From NCBI GenBank assembly GCA_017554385.1, contig JAFZIL010000010.1, positions 1 to 44,882 on the forward strand: a stretch of DNA of 44,882 nt. Direction: 5' to 3'. The notes beneath the pieces were generated by a model. The model worked only from the letters and a program-made list of their open reading frames with translations, made no database searches and was not told where the DNA came from. Positions within the stretch are counted from its first letter, which is position 1. Each line of letters begins with the position of its first letter. This stretch comes from Prevotella sp. (GTDB lineage: Bacteria; Bacteroidota; Bacteroidia; Bacteroidales; Bacteroidaceae). Of the stretch, positions 24,523 through 32,196 are shown piece after piece. A program made the position numbers and the translations under genes.

Positions 24523-26631
24523 ATGAATACGAAGACATTAGTAACGATTTGCATTATTATGCTTATGAACCTGTTTACTGCTTGTAACAACACTGGCGAC
24601 AATCCGCTGCTTCAGGAGAGCGTCCTACCCTACGGCGCTCCCGACTTCAGCAAGATCCAGACCAGCGACTACCTGCCTGCCTTTGAGGCAGCCATGGCCC
24701 AACAGCGCGAGAACATCGCTGCCATCGTGGCCAGCAAGGAAGCACCTACGTTCGAGAACACCGTGCTTGCCTATGAGGAGAGCGACGTGCTGCTCGACCG
24801 CGTGAAACGCGTATTCTTCGCACTGGCCGAGGCCGAAAAGACACCCGAGATTGGTGATATAGAGAAAAAGGTAACTCCCATGCTCACCGATTTAGAAAAC
24901 GAGATCTCGTTCAACAAAGAGCTGTTCCAGCGTATCAAGCAGGTCTACGACCAAGGTGGACTAGAAGGTGAGCAGCAGAAGCTCACGGAAGAGATCTACA
25001 AGGAGTTTGTGCGCAAAGGTGCCCTGCTGTCCGACGAAAAGATGGCTCGCATGAAGGAGATCAACCTCCGTATCAGCGACTTGCAACAGCAGTGGGGCGA
25101 CTCACTACAGGCTGCCACCAACGATGCCGTGGTATGGGTCGACACGAAAGAGGAGCTGGCCGGACTTAGCGAGGCCGACATCACCCAATGTGAGCAGGAT
25201 GCCAAAAGCCGAGGCAGCAAGAAGCCCTACTGCATCGTCATCGTCAATACCACACAGCAGCAGCCGCTCGCCTCGTTGGACAACCGCGACCTGCGCCGCC
25301 GCGTGTATGAGGCATCGGTATTCCGTGCCGACGGCACTAACCAGCACAACACCTACCCCATTGTCACTGAGATAGCCAAGCTGCGTGCCGAGCAAGCCGA
25401 ACTCATGGGCTACAAGGACTATGCCTCCTATTCATTGGAGAAGACGATGGCGAAGACCACCGACAATGTCTACGCTTTCCTGAAGAACCTCATTGCCGCC
25501 TACTCTCCGAAGGCCGATGCTGAGACCCGCGCCATCGAGGAGTATGCCCGTAAGAGCGAGGGACAGGACTTCCAACTACAGCCCTACGACCGTTTCTTCT
25601 ATTCGGCCAAGATGAAGAAGGAACAGCTGAACATATCGGACGAGGAAATCAAACCTTACTTCAATGCAGACAGCGTTCAGCTGAACGGCGTGTTCTACGC
25701 TGCCAACCTCGCCTATGGCCTGACGTTCAAGGAGCGCAAGGACATTCCCACCTATCATCCTGACATGAAGGTGTTCGAAGTCTTCGACCGCGACGGCAAG
25801 CCCATGGCCCTGTTCTACAGCGACTTATTCCGCCGTCCTACGAAACGCGGTGGCGCTTGGATGGACGAGTTTGCCACACAGAGCTTCCAACGCGAACAGT
25901 TGCCCATCGTCTTTAACGTGTGTAACTATGCCAAGGCACCCGACTGCCAGCCGTCGCTGCTCACGTGGGACGATGTAACCACGATGTTCCATGAGTTTGG
26001 TCACGCTCTGCACGGCATGCTTTCGAAGTGTCAGTACAACCGGCTGAGCGGCACCAATGTGGCCCGCGATTTCGTCGAGATGCCTTCACAGTTCAACGAG
26101 TCGTTTGCCTCTATCCCTGAGGTCTTCGACCACTATGCCCGACATTGTGAGACGGGTGAGCCTATGTCTGCCGACCTGAAGGAGCGCATGCTGTCGAGTA
26201 TCAACTTCCAGCCCTGCTATGCCCTCGGCGAGAACCTCGCTGCCACTTGTCTCGACATGGCCTGGCATGTGCTTCCTGCCGACAAGGTGCCTGCTGCCGA
26301 TGGTGCCGCTGCCTTCGAGACCGAGGTGCTGAAAGCCGTAGGCCTGATGAACGAGCAGATTCCACCACGCTACCGCACTAGCTACTTCAACCATGTATGG
26401 GGCAGTGGCTACGCTGCTGGCTACTACAGCTACCTGTGGACCGAGGTGCTCGCCGTAAACGTTGCCAACGTCTTCGCCCAGCGCGGAGCACTGAAACCCG
26501 AGACAGGACAGGACTTTGCAGAAAAGGTCTTGAGCCGCGGCAACACCGGAGACCTGATGCAGATGTTCAGCGACTTCACCGGTATGGCCGCCCCCGACGC
26601 CTCTGCCCTCCTCAAAGCCCGCGGACTATAA
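24523..26631 (+). CDS. M3-family peptidyl-dipeptidase (Dcp-like) lipoprotein
   Basis: 702-residue zinc metallopeptidase. The start at 24523 (MNTKTLVTICIIMLMNLFTAC) gives a clean lipoprotein signal with lipobox LFTAC; the repeat-encoded ATG at 24478 would spoil it. The catalytic HEFGH is at residues 490-494 (TTMFHEFGHALHGML), followed by the M3-typical DFVEMPSQFNESF with the third metal ligand. The N-terminal helical region (FENTVLAYEESDVLLDR) fits Dcp. Dcp releases C-terminal dipeptides from short peptides; the lipid anchor places it in the envelope, facing the periplasm or outside. It lies 33 bases upstream of upp on the same strand. Confidence 0.9.
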   Translation: MNTKTLVTICIIMLMNLFTACNNTGDNPLLQESVLPYGAPDFSKIQTSDYLPAFEAAMAQQRENIAAIVASKEAPTFENTVLAYEESDVLLDRVKRVFFALAEAEKTPEIGDIEKKVTPMLTDLENEISFNKELFQRIKQVYDQGGLEGEQQKLTEEIYKEFVRKGALLSDEKMARMKEINLRISDLQQQWGDSLQAATNDAVVWVDTKEELAGLSEADITQCEQDAKSRGSKKPYCIVIVNTTQQQPLASLDNRDLRRRVYEASVFRADGTNQHNTYPIVTEIAKLRAEQAELMGYKDYASYSLEKTMAKTTDNVYAFLKNLIAAYSPKADAETRAIEEYARKSEGQDFQLQPYDRFFYSAKMKKEQLNISDEEIKPYFNADSVQLNGVFYAANLAYGLTFKERKDIPTYHPDMKVFEVFDRDGKPMALFYSDLFRRPTKRGGAWMDEFATQSFQREQLPIVFNVCNYAKAPDCQPSLLTWDDVTTMFHEFGHALHGMLSKCQYNRLSGTNVARDFVEMPSQFNESFASIPEVFDHYARHCETGEPMSADLKERMLSSINFQPCYALGENLAATCLDMAWHVLPADKVPAADGAAAFETEVLKAVGLMNEQIPPRYRTSYFNHVWGSGYAAGYYSYLWTEVLAVNVANVFAQRGALKPETGQDFAEKVLSRGNTGDLMQMFSDFTGMAAPDASALLKARGL

Positions 26632-26664
26632 GTATGGTTTCTATAGAATATTCCCGAAATTATT

Positions 26665-27321
26665 ATGAAAGTCATCAATTTCTCAGAACAGAACTCGGTC
26701 ATCAACCAGTACATGTCCGAGCTGCGCGACAAGAGCTACCAGAAGAATCGCATGCTCTTCCGCAATAACATCGAGCGCATTGGCATGCTCATGGCCTATG
26801 AACTGTCGAAGACACTTCAGTATAAGGCCAAGACAGTGACCACGCCACTTGGCACCATCGACATACCGCATATCAAGGACGACCTGTTGCTGGCCACCGT
26901 GTTGCGTGCCGGTCTGCCCTTCCACGAGGGATTCCTACAGGTGTTCGACCACGCCGAGAACGCCTTCGTCTCCGCCTTCCGCATGTACACCAACCGCGAG
27001 CACACCGAGGTGGGCATCCATACCGAGTATATGGCATCGCCTTCGACGAAAGGCAAGACACTCATCATCGTCGACCCGATGTTGGCCACAGGTGGAAGCA
27101 TGGCTGCTGCCTACGAGGCATTGGTAAAGAACGGCAAGCCTGCCGCCATCCACATCTGCTGCGTCATCGCAGCTCCCGAGGGCGTAGATACCGTGCGCCA
27201 GGCCGTTCCCGAAGACACGACCCTCTGGGCCGCCGCCATCGACCCCGGAATGAACGAACACAAGTACATCGTCCCCGGCTTCGGCGACTGCGGTGACCTG
27301 TGCTACGGCGAGAAACTGTAA
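26665..27321 (+). CDS. upp: Uracil phosphoribosyltransferase
   Basis: 218-residue cytoplasmic pyrimidine-salvage enzyme that makes UMP from uracil and PRPP. It has the PRPP-binding motif IIVDPMLATGGSMAAAYEAL, ATVLRAGLPFHEGF upstream of it, and the C-terminal uracil-binding region DPGMNEHKYIVPGFGDCGDLCYG (in part: IVPGFGDCGD). Length matches the Upp family. It sits between an M3 peptidase and a GH35 gene on the same strand with short gaps, so it may be part of a loose operon; the functional link is not obvious. Confidence 0.96.
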   Translation: MKVINFSEQNSVINQYMSELRDKSYQKNRMLFRNNIERIGMLMAYELSKTLQYKAKTVTTPLGTIDIPHIKDDLLLATVLRAGLPFHEGFLQVFDHAENAFVSAFRMYTNREHTEVGIHTEYMASPSTKGKTLIIVDPMLATGGSMAAAYEALVKNGKPAAIHICCVIAAPEGVDTVRQAVPEDTTLWAAAIDPGMNEHKYIVPGFGDCGDLCYGEKL

Positions 27322-27342
27322 CTACTAACTAAGATAATAACA

Positions 27343-29775
27343 ATGAAAACGATTCTGAAGAAACTGGTGCTGGGCGCATTGCTGCTGACCGCACCCGCCG
27401 TAGCTTCGGCAGCATCAAAGCCGGGCACGTTCACTACAGGCGACAAGACCTTTTTGCTCAACGGACAGCCTTTTATCGTGAAGGCGGCCGAGGTTCACTA
27501 TCCCCGCATTCCGCGTCCCTACTGGGAACACCGCATCCAGATGTGTAAGGCATTGGGCATGAATGCCGTGTGCATCTACATCTTCTGGAATATCCACGAG
27601 CAGCAGGAGGGCGTCTTTGATTTTACAGGCAACAACGACGTGGCCGAGTTCTGCCGTCTGGCACAGAAGAACGGCATGTATGTCATCGTTCGCCCCGGCC
27701 CATACGTATGTGCCGAATGGGAGATGGGCGGTCTGCCCTGGTGGCTGCTGAAGAAGAAGGACATCAAGCTGCGCGAGCGCGATCCCTACTTCATGGAGCG
27801 CGTAAAAATCTTCGAGGAGAAGGTAGGCGAGCAACTGAAGCCGCTGACCATTCAGAACGGCGGTCCCATCATCATGATCCAAGTGGAGAACGAATACGGT
27901 TCGTATGGCGAGGATAAGCCTTACGTCAGCGAGATTCGTGACTGCCTGCGTGGTATCTACGGCAAGGAGCTGTCGCTGTTCCAATGCGACTGGTCCTCGA
28001 ACTTCGAGAAGAACGGCCTCGACGACCTCACATGGACGATGAACTTCGGCACGGGTGCCAATATCGATGACCAGTTCCGCCGCCTTGGCGAGCTGCGTCC
28101 CAATGCCCCGAAGATGTGCTCAGAGTTCTGGAGTGGCTGGTTCGACAAGTGGGGAGCCCGTCACGAGACGCGTCCTGCCAAGGATATGGTCGAGGGCATG
28201 GACGAAATGCTCTCGAAGGGCATCTCCTTCTCGCTCTATATGACGCACGGAGGAACCTCATTTGGTCACTGGGCAGGTGCCAACAGCCCCGGCTTCGCAC
28301 CCGACGTCACCTCCTACGACTACGATGCTCCCATCAATGAGTATGGCCTCGCCACCCCGAAGTTCTGGGAGCTTCGCAAGATGATGGAGAAATACAACGA
28401 CGGCAAGAAGATGCCCGCCGTGCCCAAGGCTCCAATGGGCATCATCGCCGTGCCTAAGTTCGAACTGACGGAGTTTGCCCCCCTTTTGTCTGCAATGACT
28501 AAGCCCGTCAATGGTACCCTAAAGACTTTCGAAGAGATGGATATGGGGTGGGGTACCATGATGTATTCTACCCGCTTACCAGAGATTACTTCTGAGAGCG
28601 TGCTCACAGGAGAGTTCCACGACTTTGCACAGGTGTTTATCGATAAAAAGTATATTGGTAAGATCGACCGCGTGAAGAACGAGAAATCGCTCACGATTCC
28701 TGCCGTGAAGAAGGGAGCCGAACTGATTATCATCGTCGAAGGTATGGGCCGCATCAACTTCGGACGTGCCATCAAGGACTTCAAGGGTATCGTCGGAAAT
28801 GTCACGCTGACCACAGAAACCGATGACGTGGAGATGGTGCTGACACCTAAGTCTTGGACAAACGTCGCCATCCCCGATGACTATGAGACAGCCAAGAAAG
28901 CCCTTGATTTGGTGAAGGCTGTTAATGACCGGGTGACTTCTGGTGAGGTGAAAGGGAGTGTTCCTGCGCTTGCCTTTACACAGGGTTATGAAGGGTCAAA
29001 GCAGCTTGGCGACATCATGAAGCCCGGCTATCATCGCGGTTACTTCAACCTGAAGAAGGTGGGCGACACCTTCCTGAACTTCGAGACATGGGGCAAGGGA
29101 CAGGTGTATGTGAATGGTCATGCGATGGGCCGCATCTGGAGCATTGGTCCGCAACAGACGCTCTATGTGCCTGGCTGCTGGCTGAAGAAAGGCAAGAACG
29201 AAATTATCGTCCTCGATATCGTTGGCCCGAATGATCCAGTAGTGTGGGGTCAGGTTTCCCCTGAGCTCAACAAGCTCCAACTTGAAAAGAGCAACAAACA
29301 CAACAACATTGGCGATAAGCCCGACCTGAACAGTGCCACGCCCGTCAGTGTGTCCGGCGGTTCTGCCGCCGGTATAGCCACCGCAAAGCCGGGCAACGGC
29401 TGGCAAACTTTTGAGTTTGCTACGCCTGCCAAGGGTCGCTACCTCGCCATCGAGTGCCTCAGCACCCAAAAGGACGGCGACCGCGTAGCCATCGCTGAGC
29501 TCTATCTGCAGGGCACTGACGGCAAGCGTCTCTCTCGCGAGCCTTGGAAGACGAAGTACGCCAACTCTGAGGACGAAGCTGGCAACCACTTAGGCGACAA
29601 GGTCTTCGACCTGCAAGAGTCGACTTACTGGCAGACGGAGAAGGGCGCCTCAGCTCCCCATCTCCTCGTCATAGACCTCGGTTCTGAGCAAACCATCAAG
29701 GCTCTTGAGTATCTACCCCGCGCTGAACAGGGTGCACCCGGTTCATTAAAGAACTTCAAAGTGTACCTGTATTAA
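27343..29775 (+). CDS. Secreted GH35 beta-galactosidase
   Basis: 810-residue exported glycosidase. A signal peptide (about 1-24, ASAAS) precedes the GH35 barrel (about 30-360), with acid/base E184 in IQVENEYGSYGED and nucleophile E261 in CSEFWSGWFDKWG. Substrate-pocket motifs RPGPYVCAEWEMGGLPWW (in part) and MTHGGTSFGHWAGAN are intact. Beta-sandwich jelly-roll domains follow (about 400-640, including NFETWGKGQVYVNGHAMGR in part), then an F5/8-type galactose-binding domain (about 650-810). GH35 enzymes release terminal beta-galactose from plant or host glycans. It starts 21 bases after upp. A convergent hairpin follows. Confidence 0.93.
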   Translation: MKTILKKLVLGALLLTAPAVASAASKPGTFTTGDKTFLLNGQPFIVKAAEVHYPRIPRPYWEHRIQMCKALGMNAVCIYIFWNIHEQQEGVFDFTGNNDVAEFCRLAQKNGMYVIVRPGPYVCAEWEMGGLPWWLLKKKDIKLRERDPYFMERVKIFEEKVGEQLKPLTIQNGGPIIMIQVENEYGSYGEDKPYVSEIRDCLRGIYGKELSLFQCDWSSNFEKNGLDDLTWTMNFGTGANIDDQFRRLGELRPNAPKMCSEFWSGWFDKWGARHETRPAKDMVEGMDEMLSKGISFSLYMTHGGTSFGHWAGANSPGFAPDVTSYDYDAPINEYGLATPKFWELRKMMEKYNDGKKMPAVPKAPMGIIAVPKFELTEFAPLLSAMTKPVNGTLKTFEEMDMGWGTMMYSTRLPEITSESVLTGEFHDFAQVFIDKKYIGKIDRVKNEKSLTIPAVKKGAELIIIVEGMGRINFGRAIKDFKGIVGNVTLTTETDDVEMVLTPKSWTNVAIPDDYETAKKALDLVKAVNDRVTSGEVKGSVPALAFTQGYEGSKQLGDIMKPGYHRGYFNLKKVGDTFLNFETWGKGQVYVNGHAMGRIWSIGPQQTLYVPGCWLKKGKNEIIVLDIVGPNDPVVWGQVSPELNKLQLEKSNKHNNIGDKPDLNSATPVSVSGGSAAGIATAKPGNGWQTFEFATPAKGRYLAIECLSTQKDGDRVAIAELYLQGTDGKRLSREPWKTKYANSEDEAGNHLGDKVFDLQESTYWQTEKGASAPHLLVIDLGSEQTIKALEYLPRAEQGAPGSLKNFKVYLY

Positions 29776-29777
29776 TA

Positions 29778-29840
29778 GAAAAAGTGAAGAGTGAAGCACT
29801 TCATTGAGCACGCTTCACTCTTCACTTCTCACTTTTCACC
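29778..29840. repeat. Heptamer-armed palindrome between convergent genes
   Basis: A perfect 16-bp stem (29782-29797 with 29812-29827) made of GTGAAGA-type heptamers, plus two further heptamers on the right side and a 14-base loop. It lies between the GH35 stop and the AraC stop, so it can serve as a bidirectional terminator. The arms use the same unit as the elements at 5758 and 33048, but the inner junction differs. Confidence 0.85.
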
Positions 29841-29843
29841 TAT

Positions 29844-30719
29844 TTAATTCCTTCTATATTCGCTGGGGCTCATTCCCACATGTTCCTTGAAGTACTTTCC
29901 AAGGAACGACTGGTTGGGGAATTTCATTTCCTTTGCTATATCCTTAATGCTTTTTGTTGACGTCTTCAGCTGCACGCGAATCTCCAAGGTCACGTAGTTG
30001 TCTATCCACTCGTTGGGCGTTCGTTTGCTCACGTGCTTGACGGTCTCCGACAGATACTTAGGCGTGATACCAAGTTGCTCGGCATACCAAGCTACACGCC
30101 GCTCCTCCTTACAGTTGGCCTCAACCATTTTTATGAACTGTGCGAAAATCTCATCTGCCCTCGACTTGCGCTGGTCAGTCTGCTGGCGGAAACTATAAAT
30201 GACATTGCTCAAGTCATAAAACATAGCCAGCATCAACGTGCGTATCAGTTCACGACGGAAATGGTTCGTCGTGTCGGCTATGCGTTCGCGTATGGCATAG
30301 AAATAACGATGGAATACCTCACCCTCGCGTTCTGTCAGCTTCATCACGGGGTGATTACGCGAAAAAATGAACAGAGCTGATAGATCGCTCACATCGCGGA
30401 TAACTTCCTTGAAAAACGGTACACTGACCATCATGCATAGTCCCTGCAGGTCGGGCGATGACTTGTAGTGATCTACCACGTGACGCTCCGATACGATAAT
30501 CACCTCGCCAGGATGCACAACGTGTTCTACCGTATCCACACGATATTCCACCTGACCGCGCGTACAGAAGCCTAAAAGGATAAAATTCATCCGTCTCGGC
30601 TCAGCAGGGAAGGGCGCATTAGCCAACTGGTCAATCAACAACAGATCATCCTCAATGTATTCGCCACTGACCCACTTCTTCGCTTTCTCGAAGTCGGTTT
30701 CAATAATTTTTTGATTCAT
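29844..30719 (-). CDS. AraC-family transcriptional regulator
   Basis: 291-residue cytoplasmic regulator. The N-terminal part (about 1-160) is a cupin-like sensing domain (GFCTRGQVEYRVDTVEHVVHPGEVIIV, in part). The C-terminal AraC DNA-binding domain (about 190-291) has two helix-turn-helix units (VAWYAEQLGITPKYLSETVK, IKDIAKEMKFPNQSFLGKYFKEHVGMSPSEYR, both in part). It lies divergent from the esterase gene with about 57 bases between starts, so it may control that gene or itself. The inducer is unknown. Confidence 0.93.
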   Translation of the reverse strand: MNQKIIETDFEKAKKWVSGEYIEDDLLLIDQLANAPFPAEPRRMNFILLGFCTRGQVEYRVDTVEHVVHPGEVIIVSERHVVDHYKSSPDLQGLCMMVSVPFFKEVIRDVSDLSALFIFSRNHPVMKLTEREGEVFHRYFYAIRERIADTTNHFRRELIRTLMLAMFYDLSNVIYSFRQQTDQRKSRADEIFAQFIKMVEANCKEERRVAWYAEQLGITPKYLSETVKHVSKRTPNEWIDNYVTLEIRVQLKTSTKSIKDIAKEMKFPNQSFLGKYFKEHVGMSPSEYRRN

Positions 30720-30724
30720 GGGTG

Positions 30725-30732
30725 CAAAGGTA
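30725..30732 (-). promoter_or_regulatory. Promoter -7 box for the AraC regulator
   Basis: Minus-strand TACCTTTG, exact TAnnTTTG, only 5 bases before the ATG at 30719, implying a very short leader. Confidence 0.6.
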
Positions 30733-30776
30733 CGAAAAAAAATAATAATCAGCCTTTATTTTCGTTCTTAAAAAAA

Positions 30777-32117
30777 ATGAAAACCTTTACAATGAAGAAA
30801 CTATGGTTACTACTTGTGCTTGGCATGCCGGTTTGGGCTCAGGCACAAACCTATGATACCCACTATGCACGACCCTTACACAATGTAGCTCAGGAAGTTG
30901 AACGACAGTTCCATGTAAAGCTGCGCTTCGATATGGACACGACAGGTCTGACATTGCCATACGCCGACTTCCGCATACGTCCCTACTCTGTCGAGGAGAC
31001 GCTAACTAATATCTGCCGTTATTATGACTGGAACTGGTGGCCGCGCAAGAACAACCTCTATCGTATTAGCCGCTTCGAGTACTATCGCCGCCATGAGAAC
31101 GAAGGACGTGAGATGATTGCATGGCTCAACAAATTATATAATAGCAAGGAGGAATGGGAACATCGACGCGGACAGCTTATCAGTGAAGTACGCCAACGGC
31201 TTGGCATCGACGCATTTCTCGACTCCTGTGTGGCCGACCCGAAACCCATATTAGGCAAGATGCACCGCCACAACGGCTATACCACCCAGAATATCTGTCT
31301 TGAACTTACGCCCGGCCAACATGTATTCGGCACTATCTATGCTCCTTATAGATCCCATAAGCCCCATAAAGCCTATAGTTCCTTGTCTCCCCTCATCATC
31401 TGCCCCGACGGCCACTGGCCCTCACGTTATCGCGATGACGAGCAACAGCGATTAGGCACACTTGCACGAATGGGAGCTGTCTGTGTGGACTTCGATCTCT
31501 ATGGCTACGGACAGTCGAAGGAGGAAGTGGGTGAACATGCCGTGGCGCGTGCCCATGTGTTCCAGGCTGCCTGTGGACTGAAACTCCTTGACTACATGCT
31601 ACGCTATCGACGAGACATCGACATCACCCGTATTGGTGTCTGTGGCGGCAGTGGCGGTGGCACCCACACCATCCTATTAGCACTGCTGGCCGAGAGCTTC
31701 GGCATGCCACGTATTGCGGCCATTGCTCCGGTAGTCCATGTGGCCTCACACTTCGATGGTGGCTGTCCCTGCGAAAGCGGCATGCCCGTACAGTTGGCCT
31801 GTGGAGGCACCTGTGAACCTGAACTGGCTGCAACCTTCGCTCCTCGCCCTATGCTCGTGGTAAGCGACGGCGGTGATTGGACGTCCACTGTACCCGAACT
31901 TGAGCTGCCCTACTTACAGCGCATCTACAGTTTTTACGACAATGCCGACCGTGTGGAGAATGTCCACTTGCCCGACGAGCGTCACGACTTTGGTCCCTCA
32001 AAACGACAGGCCGTCTACGACTTCTTTGCCCGTGTCTTCGGTCTTGACCGCTCTAAGGCCAACGAGGATCTCGTTACCATCCAGCCAGAGGATGATCTAA
32101 AAACCCTCCATTTCTAA
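30777..32117 (+). CDS. Secreted acetyl-xylan-esterase-like alpha/beta hydrolase with N-terminal STN-like domain
   Basis: 446-residue exported protein. The start at 30777 gives MKTFTMKKLWLLLVLGMPVWAQAQ (in part), a signal peptide; the second ATG at 30792 is also possible. Mature residues about 25-100 (NVAQEVERQFHVKLRF, YSVEETLTNICRYYDWNWW) resemble the STN/DUF4974 fold used in TonB-transducers. The C-terminal alpha/beta hydrolase has nucleophile S292 in CGGSGGGTHT, a likely acid in VVSDGGDWT and histidine in DERHDFG. The family includes acetyl-xylan esterases. Four exact 9-nt repeats (31347-31382) encode YRS-HKP-HKA-YSS in a loop before the LIICPDGHWP strand. It diverges from the AraC regulator. 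Confidence 0.8.
   Translation: MKTFTMKKLWLLLVLGMPVWAQAQTYDTHYARPLHNVAQEVERQFHVKLRFDMDTTGLTLPYADFRIRPYSVEETLTNICRYYDWNWWPRKNNLYRISRFEYYRRHENEGREMIAWLNKLYNSKEEWEHRRGQLISEVRQRLGIDAFLDSCVADPKPILGKMHRHNGYTTQNICLELTPGQHVFGTIYAPYRSHKPHKAYSSLSPLIICPDGHWPSRYRDDEQQRLGTLARMGAVCVDFDLYGYGQSKEEVGEHAVARAHVFQAACGLKLLDYMLRYRRDIDITRIGVCGGSGGGTHTILLALLAESFGMPRIAAIAPVVHVASHFDGGCPCESGMPVQLACGGTCEPELAATFAPRPMLVVSDGGDWTSTVPELELPYLQRIYSFYDNADRVENVHLPDERHDFGPSKRQAVYDFFARVFGLDRSKANEDLVTIQPEDDLKTLHF
31347..31382 (+). repeat. In-frame nonamer array inside the esterase gene
   Basis: Four consecutive 9-nt units (TATAGATCC, CATAAGCCC, CATAAAGCC, TATAGTTCC) in register with codons, encoding four tripeptides. The unit family matches the intergenic arrays at 8584 and 44054. 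The encoded stretch falls between two conserved beta strands of the hydrolase, as expected for a tolerated loop insertion. Confidence 0.8.
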
Positions 32118-32158
32118 AAAAAAAGAATCAACAACATGGTCGTTTGAGAAAAAATGCG

Positions 32159-32166
32159 TATATTTG
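32159..32166 (+). promoter_or_regulatory. Promoter -7 box for rnr
   Basis: TATATTTG fits TAnnTTTG. It overlaps a TTG at 32164 that would otherwise be an upstream in-frame start, so translation must begin downstream at 32197. Confidence 0.55.
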
Positions 32167-32196
32167 CGGTCGAACAACAACAAAAATAATAGTATT

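Noticed and set aside
29416-29432. GAGTTTGCTACGCC in the GH35 gene, resembling the element junction
   Set aside because: It has no heptamer arm, it fits the local protein sequence (FEFATPAKG) and the match stops at TTTGCTAC. Likely chance.
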